Assembly: GCF_022865125.1 (NCBI RefSeq)
Contig: NZ_CP094828.1
Location: forward strand, 1,612,001 to 1,676,000
From: Acuticoccus sp. I52.16.1
GTDB lineage: Bacteria > Pseudomonadota > Alphaproteobacteria > Rhizobiales > Amorphaceae
Direction of reading: 5' to 3'
Length of the DNA: 64,000 bases
Below, piece by piece: positions 1 through 8,905 of the stretch (position 1 is its first letter; every line of letters begins with the position of its first letter). A program made the translations under genes and the position numbers. Under the pieces are notes generated by a model that made no database searches, was not told the origin of the DNA, and saw only the letters and a program-made list of their open reading frames with translations.

Positions 1-1
1 C

Positions 2-373
2 ACGCTGGCCTATATCGCCAGCAACATGACGAAGGAGGCCGCGGTCGCGGCGACGCAGGCGCCCCTGTCACGCCCGCGCCGCACCGAGTTGCAGACCGCG
101 ATCCTGACGCAGCGCGCCCTGGCCGCCAACCGGGACGGCCGCTACGTCGAGGCGCTCTACTTCCTCGACCAGCGCAACCGCATCGCCCCGCTGCAAAAGG
201 ACCTGATGCTGCTCCAGGGCTTCGCCTACCGCGACGCGGGCAACTACGCGGCGGCCGAGAAGATCTTCCGCGCGCTCGACAAGGCGGGCTCCACCCGCGA
301 CACCCGCGCCGGCTTGATCGCCCTGGCGGAGGGCAACCACCGGCCGATCGGCGGCGCCATCATCCGCTACTGA
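2..373 (+). CDS. TPR-repeat protein, C-terminal part (5' end outside window)
   Basis: The reading frame is open from the first bases and stops at TGA 371-373, so only the last 123 residues of a larger protein are present. The visible part has helix-turn-helix pairs typical of tetratricopeptide repeats: an ALAANRDGRYVEAL unit followed by GFAYRDAGNYAAAEKIF, with the usual small-Gly/Ala and Tyr/Phe spacing. TPR arrays are protein-protein interaction scaffolds. The ATG at 26 is internal to the open frame and is not needed as a start. No catalytic motif is visible and the full-length family cannot be told from this fragment. A terminator-like hairpin follows directly, so this is the end of its transcript. 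Confidence 0.7.
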   Translation, partial: TLAYIASNMTKEAAVAATQAPLSRPRRTELQTAILTQRALAANRDGRYVEALYFLDQRNRIAPLQKDLMLLQGFAYRDAGNYAAAEKIFRALDKAGSTRDTRAGLIALAEGNHRPIGGAIIRY

Positions 374-398
374 GCGCCCCCCAGCCACGACGCCACCA

Positions 399-428
399 GA
401 AGAGCCGGGCCCCGAGCCCGGCTCTTTC
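399..428 (+). terminator. Rho-independent terminator after the TPR gene
   Basis: A perfect 10-bp stem AGAGCCGGGC (401-410) / GCCCGGCTCT (416-425) with a 5-nt loop is followed by a short T run (425-427). It lies 28 bases after the TPR stop codon and before the convergent PhzF gene. Confidence 0.7.
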
Positions 429-552
429 GCGTCGGCCCCCGCGCTCGCGCCGCCGCTCACTCCCCGCCGCCAGGCGCCACCGCGTGCACGGTAGCGGCCC
501 TCACGGCGCCCTGGCGTGGTCTCTCTGTCGGCGCATCGCCGGCGGTCCGCGG

Positions 553-1413
553 TCAGACGAGCAGCGACCCCTGCGCCACCAACACCGCCTCTCCGGAAAG
601 CGTCACGCGCTGCAACGCGCCGCCGGCCACCTCCGCCACGATGCCGATCCGGGACGGGCGCCCCATCTCGACGCCTTGGACGATGTCGACGGCGTGGGTG
701 CCGTCGCCGGGCCCCTCGGCGAGATTGATGAGAGCGGCGAGGCATACCGCCGCCGCGCCGGTCGCGGGGTCCTCCGCCACGCCGGCCGCCGGTGCGAACA
801 TGCGCGTGCGGAACCCGTCCGGCCCCTTGGCGACGAGATAGACCTGCTTGGGCAGCCCCTCCAGCACGCCGGCGTGGGCCTCGACGTACCGCGCCGCCGC
901 CAACACCTTCGGGCTGCGCAGCGGGACGGCGACGAACCCCGGTCCGCCGCGCAGCAGCGCGGGGCGGTAGACCTCGGTCACGATATCGTCGGGCGCGAGG
1001 TCGACGAGGCGGGCGAGAGCCTCGACCGGGAGGTCGACGAACTCGGCCGCCGGGAGGGGCGCGGCCAACGTGGCGCGGCGTACGGCGTCGCCGGTGATGG
1101 ACACTTCGACGCGGCCCGCGGGCACCTGCAACACGACCTCGCGCGTCCCGTTGCGCAGCGCCAGCGCGATCGACCCGCCGACCGTGGGATGTCCGGCGAA
1201 GGCGAACTCCTCGCGAGGGGTGAAGATGCGGGCCGGAACGACGCCGCCGGCCGGCTCGCTCAGGAAGATCGTTTCCGACAGGTTGAATTCGGCCGCGATC
1301 GCCTGCATCCGTTCGGTGGACAATCCGTCCGCCTGATGGACCACGGCGAGCGGATTGCCGGCGAGCGGCGTCGCGGTGAACACGTCGAGAATGTCGTACG
1401 GTCGCATGCGCAT
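553..1413 (-). CDS. PhzF family isomerase/epimerase
   Basis: A 286-residue protein with the complete PhzF/diaminopimelate-epimerase-like fold signature: FTATPLAGNPLAVV near the N-terminus, NLSETIF (the conserved Glu of the PhzF active site), and FAGHPTVGG in the first half, matched by a DPATGAAA segment in the second half. The length is normal for the family. PhzF itself isomerises a phenazine precursor, but most chromosomal homologues have no known substrate and no phenazine genes are present here, so only the fold and reaction type (proton shuttling isomerisation) are supported. It is transcribed away from the transglycosylase gene; the 51-bp gap must hold both promoters. Confidence 0.85.
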   Translation of the reverse strand: MRMRPYDILDVFTATPLAGNPLAVVHQADGLSTERMQAIAAEFNLSETIFLSEPAGGVVPARIFTPREEFAFAGHPTVGGSIALALRNGTREVVLQVPAGRVEVSITGDAVRRATLAAPLPAAEFVDLPVEALARLVDLAPDDIVTEVYRPALLRGGPGFVAVPLRSPKVLAAARYVEAHAGVLEGLPKQVYLVAKGPDGFRTRMFAPAAGVAEDPATGAAAVCLAALINLAEGPGDGTHAVDIVQGVEMGRPSRIGIVAEVAGGALQRVTLSGEAVLVAQGSLLV

Positions 1414-1464
1414 GTCCTGCGTCAGTTCGTTATCCCTTTAGCATCACCTTCGCGGAGAGACCCG

Positions 1465-2292
1465 ATGATCCGGACCATCCTCGCTCCTTCCCTGGCCATC
1501 GGCCTGGGCCTCGCGCTCGGCCTGGGCGTCGCCGGCGGTGCCGTGGCCGCCCAGTGTGGCAACGGACCGGGCGGCTTCAACACCTGGGTGGGGCAGTTCA
1601 AGCGCGAAGCCGTCGCGGCGGGGATCCGCCAGCGGACGGTGGACCAGGCGCTGGCGGGCGTCACCTACTCGAAGCGCGTCATCGGCTACGACCGCAACCA
1701 GAAATCGTTCAAGCTCTCGTTCGACCAGTTCTGGGCCCGCCGCGTGAACAACGCGATGATCCAGAGGGGGCGCTCCTTCATCCGCGACAATCGGGTGATG
1801 ATGAGTTCCATCGAGCAGCGCTACGGCGTGCCTTCGGCGCTGGTGGTCGCGGTGTGGGCGCTGGAGACCGGCTTCGGCAGCAACAACGGCAACCTCCCCA
1901 TCATCCGCTCGCTGGCGACGCTCTCCTACGACTGCCGCCGGTCCGAGTTCTTCACCGCCGAGCTGATGGCGGCGCTCAAGATCATCGACCGGGGCGACAT
2001 GCGGGCGAACGAGATGGTCGGCGCCTGGGCCGGCGAGATCGGGCAGACGCAGTTCCTCGCCGAGCGCTACCTGAACTACGCGGTCGACTACGACGGCAAC
2101 GGCAAGCGCGACCTCATGCGCTCGGTGCCTGACGTGCTGGCCTCGACCGCCAACTGGTTCTCCAGGAACGGCTGGCAGCGCGGACAGCCGTGGGGGCCGG
2201 GGACCGCGAACTACAACGTGATCGGCAAGTGGAACCGGGCCGACGTCTACAAGCAGACCATCGCACGCCTCGCCTCCGAAATCGCCCAGTGA
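1465..2292 (+). CDS. Lytic murein transglycosylase, MltB/GH103 type
   Basis: A 275-residue exported protein. The N-terminus is a Sec signal (MIRTILAPSLAIGLGLALGLG, cleavage probably after AAQ). The SLT_2/MltB domain follows: the catalytic glutamate is E134 in ALETGFGSNNG, and the family blocks SLATLSYDCRR, GAWAGEIGQTQFL, YDGNGKRDL and ANWFSRNGW are all present. Such enzymes cleave the MurNAc-GlcNAc bond in peptidoglycan, forming 1,6-anhydro ends in the periplasm. No lipobox is visible, so it is likely soluble or weakly attached. The ATG at 1465 follows a GGAGAG-like site; the open frame continues far upstream but that region opposes the PhzF gene. The stop overlaps the start of the next gene, which implies co-translation. 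Confidence 0.9.
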   Translation: MIRTILAPSLAIGLGLALGLGVAGGAVAAQCGNGPGGFNTWVGQFKREAVAAGIRQRTVDQALAGVTYSKRVIGYDRNQKSFKLSFDQFWARRVNNAMIQRGRSFIRDNRVMMSSIEQRYGVPSALVVAVWALETGFGSNNGNLPIIRSLATLSYDCRRSEFFTAELMAALKIIDRGDMRANEMVGAWAGEIGQTQFLAERYLNYAVDYDGNGKRDLMRSVPDVLASTANWFSRNGWQRGQPWGPGTANYNVIGKWNRADVYKQTIARLASEIAQ

Positions 2293-2963
2293 GGCGGCTC
2301 GGGCGAGCCCGCCACCTCACCGCGCTGGCGGCCCTCGCCACGTCGACGGCCCTCGGCACACCGGCGGCCGTCGCCCAGCCCTGCATGTGCCTCACCTGCT
2401 TCCTGGGCGACAGCGAGGCGTTCCGCTCGTCCGGCGCCTCGATGATGCCCAACATCGCACCGCGCGCGTGTCTGGTGGTGGACCGCGGCGCGGCGGCACG
2501 CGCGGCGGTGAAGCCGGGCGACGTCGTCGCCTACCGCCGGGACGATCAGGACGGCACCATCTACCTCACCCGCATCGTCGCCACCGGCGGGCAGACGATC
2601 AGCCTCCACGGCGGGCGCGTCTCGATCGACGGGACGCCGATCGCGACCGAGAGGCTGGCCCCGCTCGACACGGCGGACGCGGTGCCGGCGACGCGCTGCC
2701 CCGAGCCGCGAGGCGACGCCTGCCGCGTCCCCCGCCTCGCCGAGACGCTGCCCAATGGTGCGCGCTACGAGGTGCTCGACGTGCTGGTCGACGGCATGCT
2801 CGACTTCATGCCCGAGCGCACCGTCCCCGCGGGTCACGTCTTCGGCCTCGCCGACAATCGCGACAACGGGATCGACAGCCGCGTGATGGAAACGGGACCC
2901 GGCTTCATCGCGCTGGATCAGATCGTCGGCCCGGTCACGACGGTGACGAAGGTCCCGCGATAG
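2289..2963 (+). CDS. S26 signal-peptidase-I-like protein lacking the usual catalytic lysine
   Basis: A 224-residue protein. GTG 2289 overlaps the transglycosylase stop (GTGA), so the two are translationally coupled. The N-terminus (about residues 1-29) resembles an export signal and is followed by a cysteine-rich CMCLTC stretch. The S26 fold signatures are present: the serine box SGASMMPNI with Ser51, the GDVVAYR block, and the C-terminal box ADNRDNGIDSR. In bona fide type I signal peptidases the third box carries a lysine general base immediately before the Arg of xRxVGLPGD; here the aligned stretch is YLTRIVATGG, with Thr94 in that place. The gene may therefore encode a non-canonical or inactive peptidase, perhaps working with the coupled transglycosylase. 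It is not the housekeeping LepB. Confidence 0.75.
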   Translation: MRRLGRARHLTALAALATSTALGTPAAVAQPCMCLTCFLGDSEAFRSSGASMMPNIAPRACLVVDRGAAARAAVKPGDVVAYRRDDQDGTIYLTRIVATGGQTISLHGGRVSIDGTPIATERLAPLDTADAVPATRCPEPRGDACRVPRLAETLPNGARYEVLDVLVDGMLDFMPERTVPAGHVFGLADNRDNGIDSRVMETGPGFIALDQIVGPVTTVTKVPR

Positions 2964-2964
2964 C

Positions 2965-5016
2965 TCAACGTGAGGCGGGCGCGTGCTCGGCGTGGAAGTG
3001 GTCGTAGACCCGCTTGGCGACGCTTTCGGAAATCCCGTCGACGGCGACCAGATCGTCGATCCCCGCCTTGGCCACCGCCTTGGCCGTGCCGAAATGTTTC
3101 AGCAGCGCGCGCTTGCGGGCGGCGCCGATGCCGGCGATGTCGTCCAGCGGGTTGGCCGTCAGCGCCTTCTTGCGCTTGGCACGGTGGGCGCCGATGGCGA
3201 AGCGGTGCGCCTCGTCGCGCAGGCGCTGGATGAAGTAGAGCACCGGGTCGCGCGGCGGCAGGCGGAACGGTTGGTGGCCGCGGCGGTGGAACTCCTCGCG
3301 CCCCGCGTCGCGGTCGACGCCCTTGGCGACACCCACCAGCGGCACGTCGGTGATGCCCAGCGCGTCGAGCACTGCGTGCGCGGCGGTGAGCTGGCCGGCG
3401 CCACCGTCGATCAGCACCAGGTCGGGCCAGGGGCCGAGCGTCCCTTCGTCGGCCCCGTCGTCGTCGGTGACGGCCTCACCGTCCGGCGCCTCGCGCGGCG
3501 CTTCCTTGAGGAGGCGTGAGAAGCGGCGCGTCAGCACCTCCTTCATCATGCCGAAGTCGTCGCCCGGGGTCAGGTCCTCGGACTTGATGTTGAACTTGCG
3601 GTAGTGCGGCTTGGAGAACCCCTCCGGCCCGGCGACGATCATCCCGCCGACCGCGTTGGTGCCCATGATGTGGGAGTTGTCGTAGACCTCGATCCGGCGC
3701 GGCGTGCGCTCCAGACCGAACGTCTCGCCGAGGCCCGCCAGCAGCTTGCCCTGGCTCGACTTCTCGGCGAGACGTCGCCCCAGCGCCTCGCGCGCGTTGG
3801 CGGCCGCGTGGTCGACCAGCTCCTTCTTGGCACCCCGCTGCGGCACCGCGACCTCGACCTTGCGCGCCGCCTTCTCGGAGAAGGCGAGCGCCAGGAGGTC
3901 GCGGTCCGGCACCTCGTGCGACAGGAGGATCATCCGCGGCACGGGCTTGTCGTCGTAGAACTGGGCGAGGAAGGCTTCGAGCACGGCGTCCGCCTCCAGC
4001 CCCTCGTCGCGCGGGTAGTAGGCGCGGTTGCCCCAGTTCTGCCCGGTGCGGAAGAAGAACACCTGCACGCACGTCTCCCCGCCCTCCTGGTGCACGGCGA
4101 AGACGTCGGCCTCCTCGATCCCCTGGGTGTTGATCCCCTGGTGACTGTCGACGTGGGAGAGCGCGGCGAGGCGGTCGCGGATGCGGGCCGCACGCTCGAA
4201 CTCCAGCGCCTCGGCGGCTTCCTCCATCTCGGCGCCGAGGCGCTTGCGGATCGCTTTCGACTTGCCGGTCAGGAACGCCTTCGCCTCGCCGACCAGCCCG
4301 GCATAGTCGTCGATGGCGATCTCCTTGGTGCAGGGGCCCGAGCAGCGTTTGATCTGGTAGAGCAGGCACGGCCGGGTGCGCTGCTCGTAGACGGCGTCGG
4401 TGCAGGAGCGGATGAGGAACGCCTTCTGCAGCGCGTTGATCGTCCGATCCACCGCGCCGGCGGAGGCGAACGGGCCGTAATAGTCGCCCTTTCGCGAGTG
4501 GGCGCCGCGGTGCTTGATGATCTGCGGCGCCTCGTGGTCGCCGGTCAGCAGGATGTAGGGGAACGACTTGTCGTCCCGCAGCAGCACGTTGTAGCGCGGC
4601 CGGAAGCGCTTGATGAGGTTCGCTTCGAGGAGCAGCGCCTCGGTCTCGGTCTGCGTGGTGACGAACTCCATCGCGACGGTACGGTTGACCATCGACATGA
4701 GGCGCGAGGAGAGCCCCGTCGGCCGCGAATAGCTGACGACGCGCTTCTTCAGGCTGCGCGCCTTGCCCACGTAGAGGACGTCGCCGGCATCGTCGAGCAT
4801 GCGATAGACGCCGGGCGCATTGGGGAGCCGCTTGACCGTCTCGGCGATGAGATCGAACCCGGTCTTCTCGATCCGCGTGCGGCGGAAGCGCACCTCCTCG
4901 ATGCCGGCGGCGCGGCGCTCGGCGCTGGAGTGCGTCTCGCGCGCTCGCGTCGGAAGGTCGACCGCGACGACCGCGTCGGCGAACGCCTCCGAGGTGAGGT
5001 CCGCGTCGTCGCCCAT
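2965..5016 (-). CDS. uvrC: Excinuclease ABC subunit C
   Basis: A 683-residue UvrC, the nuclease that makes both incisions around UvrA/UvrB-marked DNA lesions. The N-terminal GIY-YIG domain is recognisable from [11 protein letters not shown] and VLYVGKA; a UVR (UvrB-binding) segment rich in [21 protein letters not shown] follows; the second nuclease domain contains [16 protein letters not shown] and [12 protein letters not shown]; the C-terminus is a tandem HhH ([33 protein letters not shown]). I chose ATG 5016 because it overlaps the upstream stop codon by one base (TGATG). Longer versions run into the neighbouring gene. It converges with the S26 gene, with only one base between the stops. 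Confidence 0.97.
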   Translation of the reverse strand: MGDDADLTSEAFADAVVAVDLPTRARETHSSAERRAAGIEEVRFRRTRIEKTGFDLIAETVKRLPNAPGVYRMLDDAGDVLYVGKARSLKKRVVSYSRPTGLSSRLMSMVNRTVAMEFVTTQTETEALLLEANLIKRFRPRYNVLLRDDKSFPYILLTGDHEAPQIIKHRGAHSRKGDYYGPFASAGAVDRTINALQKAFLIRSCTDAVYEQRTRPCLLYQIKRCSGPCTKEIAIDDYAGLVGEAKAFLTGKSKAIRKRLGAEMEEAAEALEFERAARIRDRLAALSHVDSHQGINTQGIEEADVFAVHQEGGETCVQVFFFRTGQNWGNRAYYPRDEGLEADAVLEAFLAQFYDDKPVPRMILLSHEVPDRDLLALAFSEKAARKVEVAVPQRGAKKELVDHAAANAREALGRRLAEKSSQGKLLAGLGETFGLERTPRRIEVYDNSHIMGTNAVGGMIVAGPEGFSKPHYRKFNIKSEDLTPGDDFGMMKEVLTRRFSRLLKEAPREAPDGEAVTDDDGADEGTLGPWPDLVLIDGGAGQLTAAHAVLDALGITDVPLVGVAKGVDRDAGREEFHRRGHQPFRLPPRDPVLYFIQRLRDEAHRFAIGAHRAKRKKALTANPLDDIAGIGAARKRALLKHFGTAKAVAKAGIDDLVAVDGISESVAKRVYDHFHAEHAPASR

Positions 5017-5546
5017 CAACCCGCCACCACCGAGACGACCTCGGCGCCGAGCGCGTCGCGCAAAGCCTCGGGCGCGACGGAGAAGACGCTGTCCGGCCGG
5101 CCCGCGGCGCACCACACCACCGAGTGCGCCAGCAGCGCCTCGTCCATGACGACGGGCAGGTGCGTCAGGTGGCCGATGGGGGCGACGCCGCCGATGGCGA
5201 AGCCCGTCACCTCGCGCACGCGGCGTGCGTCGCAGCGCTCCAGCGGCCGCCCGATGCGGGCCGCGACCGCGGCGAGGTCCGCATTGTGGGCGCCCGACAC
5301 CAGCAGCAGCAGCAATCCCTCGCCACTGCCGAAGACCAGCGACTTGACGATCTGCGCGACGTCGCAGCCGCAGGCGGTCGCCGCCTCGGCAGCGGTGCGG
5401 GTGGAGGCGTCCATGCGGCGGATCTCGATGGCGAGGCCGAGGCGGCGCGCGTCGGCGGCCACACGGTCGATCGAGGCCTTGGGGGGCGCGGTGCCCGGCT
5501 CGGAGGGCGGGGCGGCCGGGCGGGTCGGATCTGCAGGCTCACTCAT
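5016..5546 (-). CDS. YbaK/EbsC family aminoacyl-tRNA deacylase
   Basis: A 176-residue protein of the YbaK/prolyl-tRNA deacylase fold: [22 protein letters not shown] (with the conserved substrate-site Lys), a central [13 protein letters not shown] strand and the [14 protein letters not shown] block with the conserved glycine loop. Members hydrolyse mischarged aminoacyl-tRNAs, typically Cys- or Ala-tRNA(Pro). The start at ATG 5546 (MSEPADP) is preferred; about 22 further upstream residues are possible but look unlike protein. Its stop overlaps the uvrC start, so the pair is an operon and uvrC translation probably depends on it. Confidence 0.88.
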   Translation of the reverse strand: MSEPADPTRPAAPPSEPGTAPPKASIDRVAADARRLGLAIEIRRMDASTRTAAEAATACGCDVAQIVKSLVFGSGEGLLLLLVSGAHNADLAAVAARIGRPLERCDARRVREVTGFAIGGVAPIGHLTHLPVVMDEALLAHSVVWCAAGRPDSVFSVAPEALRDALGAEVVSVVAG

Positions 5547-5663
5547 GGCCCCAATCTGGCGTCCCGCTGCCTGCGCCGCAATCGCCGGATGCGCCCGGCA
5601 CGGAACGATCACCGCTGATCCGCAATTTCACCGCAACGCGAAACAAGGCCACGGAGTGCGATC

Positions 5664-6443
5664 ATGGACCTCGGGATCGACGGAAAGACGGCGCTGGTGA
5701 CGGGCGGCAGCGGGGGCCTGGGCGCGGCGGCCGCCCGGCGCCTGGTGGAGGCCGGTGTCACCGTCTGGCTCAGCGACATCGACGAAGCCGAGCTCGCCGC
5801 GACCGCCGAGGCGCTGGGCGCACGCGCCGCGCCGGCGGACCTTGCCTCCACCCCCGGCGCCGAGGCGCTCTACCGTGCCACCGGCGACGTCGACATCCTG
5901 GTCCATGCCGCCGGCGTCACCGGGTCCAAGGGCGACCCGCTGGCGATGACGGACGCCGACTGGGACGAGGCGCATCAGACCGACTTCATGTCCGGCGTAC
6001 GCGTCGCCCGGCTCTACGGACCGGCGATGATCGCGCGCGGCTGGGGGCGAATGGTGTTCATCACCTCGGAAAACGCGGCGCAACCCTACCCGGACGAGAC
6101 GGTCTACAACGTCGCCAAGGTGGGACTGGCGAGCTTCGCCAAGTCGGTCTCCATGGCACATTCGGGCAAAGGGCTCCTTGCCAACTGCGTCGCCCCCGCC
6201 TTCATCGAGACGCCGATGACGGACGGCATGATGGAGAAGGAGGCCGCGAAACGCGGTGTCGGCAAGGAGGAGGCGATCGAGGCCTTCCTCGCCGAGCAGC
6301 GGCCCTACCTGGGATTGAAACGGCGCGGCAAGCCGGACGAGGTCGCCCCGGTGATCGCGCTGCTTTGTTCGGAGCTGGCGAGCTTCGTGACCGGGGCGAA
6401 CTGGCGCGTAGACGGCGGCGCGGTGGGCAGCATCGAAATCTGA
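5664..6443 (+). CDS. SDR family NAD(P)-dependent oxidoreductase
   Basis: A 259-residue classical short-chain dehydrogenase. The cofactor motif TGGSGGLGAA lies near the N-terminus, followed by VDILVHAAGV (the NNAG-equivalent), the catalytic Ser in FITSENAA, and Y-x-x-x-K in VYNVAKVG. The C-terminal GANWRVDGGAVGSIEI matches the subunit-interface end of 3-oxoacyl-reductase-like SDRs. The aspartate in WLSDIDEAE after the second strand suggests NAD(H) rather than NADP(H). The substrate is not inferable. It stands alone and runs divergently from the YbaK-uvrC operon. Confidence 0.88.
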   Translation: MDLGIDGKTALVTGGSGGLGAAAARRLVEAGVTVWLSDIDEAELAATAEALGARAAPADLASTPGAEALYRATGDVDILVHAAGVTGSKGDPLAMTDADWDEAHQTDFMSGVRVARLYGPAMIARGWGRMVFITSENAAQPYPDETVYNVAKVGLASFAKSVSMAHSGKGLLANCVAPAFIETPMTDGMMEKEAAKRGVGKEEAIEAFLAEQRPYLGLKRRGKPDEVAPVIALLCSELASFVTGANWRVDGGAVGSIEI

Positions 6444-6448
6444 CGGGG

Positions 6449-6486
6449 GTCAATCAAACTGCCTCGAAATGCAATCTATGATTGAC
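6449..6486. repeat. Perfect 8-bp inverted repeat, possible operator
   Basis: GTCAATCA (6449-6456) and TGATTGAC (6479-6486) are exact reverse complements 22 bases apart, in an unusually AT-rich stretch between the SDR stop and a small gene. The position suits a regulator-binding site or a weak hairpin; no regulator can be assigned. Confidence 0.4.
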
Positions 6487-6547
6487 GTTGGGCGCGTATT
6501 TTTGTAATTTACGGTAGCACGACATGTTCAACAAAGGCGGAAGTCTG

Positions 6548-6775
6548 ATGCTGACGGAAAAAATTGAGCGGCACGACAAGTTTCGCGACGCTGCCGTACG
6601 CCGCGTTCGGAACGTCGAGACGACCCTGCGCCGCGTGCGGAACCTGTCGAACCCCAACTCCTATGCCTATACGGAGGAGGAGATCGATCACATCTTCAAT
6701 CATCTGCAACAGGTGCTGGACCGCACCCGCGAGAGCTTCATCCGCCCGCTGGACCGGGGCGGCTTCACCCTCTGA
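6548..6775 (+). CDS. Small conserved-looking hypothetical protein
   Basis: A 75-residue charged, mostly helical protein with no signal peptide or membrane segment. The central region is rich in Arg (AAVRRVRNVETTLRRVRNL) and is followed by NSYAYTEEEIDHIFNHLQ. I do not recognise the family. ATG 6548 is preceded by an AGGCGG-like site; an in-frame ATG at 6524 would add eight residues. The AT-rich upstream region with an inverted repeat looks like a dedicated promoter, and the frame has normal third-position GC bias, so I think it is a real gene. Confidence 0.65.
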   Translation: MLTEKIERHDKFRDAAVRRVRNVETTLRRVRNLSNPNSYAYTEEEIDHIFNHLQQVLDRTRESFIRPLDRGGFTL

Positions 6776-6926
6776 CTCCGGCGAGGGCGCGCGCCGGACC
6801 GCTGCGGGCACGGCGCGGGCCAGAGTGCTGACAACCGGGCGGTTCGTGTCGTAGCGCACGATTCGCGCGGAGGGCGCCGGCGCTGTGACGGCGGTCACAG
6901 CGCCCCCGGCAGGCCCGGCGCATCTT

Positions 6927-6941
6927 CCGGTCATCGACCGG
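6927..6941 (+). promoter_or_regulatory. Short hairpin touching the ribosome-binding site
   Basis: CCGGTC (6927-6932), loop ATC, GACCGG (6936-6941) forms a perfect 6-bp stem whose 3' arm shares bases with the GGAGGA ribosome-binding site (6940-6945) of the next small gene. It could modulate translation initiation; this is inference from position. Confidence 0.35.
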
Positions 6942-6953
6942 AGGATACATCAG

Positions 6954-7202
6954 ATGAAGACCCTCATCGCCGCAATCATCGCCATGGCCATCAGCCTGAT
7001 GGCGGTCGTGGCGCAAGTGGCGGCCTATGCCGCCCCACTCCCCTCGCAGGCGTTGGCATCCGCCTTCGCGAAGGCCCCGCCGGCCGCGGTGGCGGACCCG
7101 CGAGCCTACGCCGCGGACGCCGCCATCGCACTCGGTGCGCACGAACTGGGACTCGTCTTCGCCGCCAGCGCCGCCGGCGTCGGCCCGCAGGCAGAGCGCT
7201 GA
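6954..7202 (+). CDS. Small secreted or membrane protein
   Basis: An 82-residue protein starting MKTLIAAIIAMAISLMAVVAQVA, a clear signal peptide or single membrane anchor with probable cleavage at AYA-A. The mature part is Ala-rich and has no recognisable domain. GGAGGA lies 8 bases before ATG 6954, which decides this start over an upstream ATG at 6885. The function is unknown. Confidence 0.65.
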   Translation: MKTLIAAIIAMAISLMAVVAQVAAYAAPLPSQALASAFAKAPPAAVADPRAYAADAAIALGAHELGLVFAASAAGVGPQAER

Positions 7203-7255
7203 CGGCTCGGGTCCGGCGGGCGGGCGAGGCCTGAGGCGGCCCCACCCGCCTCGTC

Positions 7256-8905
7256 TTACTGCGCCGTCGCCGGCTCGGTCGTCGCCGGGGGCGACGCTTG
7301 GGCCGGCGCTTGGGCCGGCGCGTCGGCGGCTTCGCTCTGGCGCGCGGTGATCTGGGCGCGCAGCGCCTCCAGGTCGGCCATGCCGGAAGCGATCTGCTCC
7401 TGCAGCGCGGTGCGGTTCTCTTCCAGCCGGGCGATCGCGCTTTGCAGCTCCTCGCGCTGGGAGCCGAGCGCGTCGAGGCTCTCCTGTTGCGACGCGCGGT
7501 CCGTCTTCAGCGAGGACACCGTGTCGTCCAGCGAAGTGCGCGCCTCGGTCAGCTCGTCGACGACCTTCTCCATCGTCGCGCGCTCGGTGGACAGCTCCGC
7601 CACCTCGGACGTTAGGTCGGACAGGCGGGCCTGCAACGCCTCGGCGTCGGCGGACGCGCCGTCGCGCTCGGCCGTCAGCGTCGCGACGTCGCTGCGCAGG
7701 GCGTCGAGCTGCGACTGCAGCTCGGTCTGCGACGCCTCGAGGTCGGCGAGCGTGGACTGCGCCGTCTCCTGCGCCGCCACGGCCGCCTCGCGGGCGGTGG
7801 TCGCCTCCTCGCGCGCGCTCGTCAGCGTGGCGATCTCGCCCTGGAGCGCCTCGTGTGCGTCCTCCGCATCGGCGACCTGGCTGTCGATCACACCGAGCTC
7901 TTCTTGCGCCGCCGCGACCTTCTCCTCCGCCGCCGTCAGGGCCGCCTCGGCGTCCGCCACCGCGGCCTGCATCGTGTCGCGCTCACCGGTCAGGGTGGCG
8001 ATCTCGGCGCGCACCGCCTCGGCGTCACGCTCGGCCGCGGCCAGCGCGTCGGCCGCCTCGTCGCGCGCGGCCGCCGCCGCGTCGGCCTCGGCCTGCACCG
8101 AGGCAAGCTCGGCCTGGGCCGCCTGCACCGCCGCGCTCGCCTCGTCCCGCGCGCGCGTCGCGGTGGCAAGGTCGGCCTTCACCGTCTCCAGCTCGGCCGC
8201 CGTCTCGTCCAATTCGCTCGCGGTGGCCTTGCGGGTCGCGGCGGCCTCCTTGGTCTCGGCCTCGATGTCGGCGAGGTCGCCGGCCGCGGTGTCGATCGCG
8301 GCCATGAGCTCGTCGCGCGTGTCGCTCGCGGTCGCGGTGTCGGCCTCGAGCTTGGCGAGGGTCTCCTTCGCGGTCGCGATGTCGGCCAGCAGCCCGTCGC
8401 GCTCGTCGGTCGCGGCGGCGGTCTCGGCCGTCAGCGCAGTCAGGCTGTCGCGCGTCGTGGCGACATCGGCGGTCACCGTCTCGAGGTCGCCCTCGGCTTC
8501 GGTGGTGGCGGCCTCGGCGCGCTCCAGCGCGGCGGTGAGCTTGTCGATCGCGGCCGACAGCTCGTCCTGCGTGGCACGGCGCGCCTCGAGGGTGCCCTCG
8601 GCCTCGGCGATGCCTTCGGTCAACGTCGACTGCTCTTCGGTCAAGGCAGCGACGGCCTCCGTCAGCGTGTCGCGCTCGCCGTTGGCGGCCTCGATGGCGG
8701 ACTTCACATCGCTCAGTGCGCCATTCTCGGAGCGCAGGGCCTCCAGTTCGGAGGTCAGCCGGGTCTGTTCGGTTCCTGCGTTCGTGCGGGCGGCGCTCAG
8801 AGCCGCCTGAAGCTCCTGGGATTGGCTCCAATAGTAGATGCCAGCACCGAGACTCACGATCGTAACGAGGATCAGAACGACGATGGCGGGACTGCGGACG
8901 GTCAT
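7256..8905 (-). CDS. Membrane-anchored long coiled-coil protein
   Basis: A 549-residue protein: one N-terminal membrane helix (about residues 5-25, SPAIVVLILVTIVSLGAGIYYW) followed by some 480 residues of nearly uninterrupted coiled coil rich in Ala, Glu, Thr and Leu with heptad spacing, then a short Ala/Pro/Gln tail (PAQAPAQASPPATT). No enzymatic domain is visible. The topology suggests a rod projecting into the periplasm, as in spacer or envelope-spanning proteins. ATG 8905 is preceded by AAAGGAG; the frame extends 15 residues further but without a better site. It is divergent from the RTX-nucleotidase gene. Repetitive heptad codons also keep other frames open here; those are not genes. Confidence 0.8.
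   Translation of the reverse strand: MTVRSPAIVVLILVTIVSLGAGIYYWSQSQELQAALSAARTNAGTEQTRLTSELEALRSENGALSDVKSAIEAANGERDTLTEAVAALTEEQSTLTEGIAEAEGTLEARRATQDELSAAIDKLTAALERAEAATTEAEGDLETVTADVATTRDSLTALTAETAAATDERDGLLADIATAKETLAKLEADTATASDTRDELMAAIDTAAGDLADIEAETKEAAATRKATASELDETAAELETVKADLATATRARDEASAAVQAAQAELASVQAEADAAAAARDEAADALAAAERDAEAVRAEIATLTGERDTMQAAVADAEAALTAAEEKVAAAQEELGVIDSQVADAEDAHEALQGEIATLTSAREEATTAREAAVAAQETAQSTLADLEASQTELQSQLDALRSDVATLTAERDGASADAEALQARLSDLTSEVAELSTERATMEKVVDELTEARTSLDDTVSSLKTDRASQQESLDALGSQREELQSAIARLEENRTALQEQIASGMADLEALRAQITARQSEAADAPAQAPAQASPPATTEPATAQ

Noticed and set aside
553-1413. Phenazine biosynthesis locus
   Set aside because: PhzF homologues are widespread and no other phz gene is present.
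2370-2400. Lipoprotein signal in the S26-like protein (AQPC)
   Set aside because: The residues before the Cys do not fit a lipobox; a Sec-type signal is more likely.
7347-8810. Long plus-strand open frames opposite the coiled-coil gene
   Set aside because: Ser/Ala/Arg-rich translation arises from the heptad codons of the real gene; no ribosome-binding site or domain.
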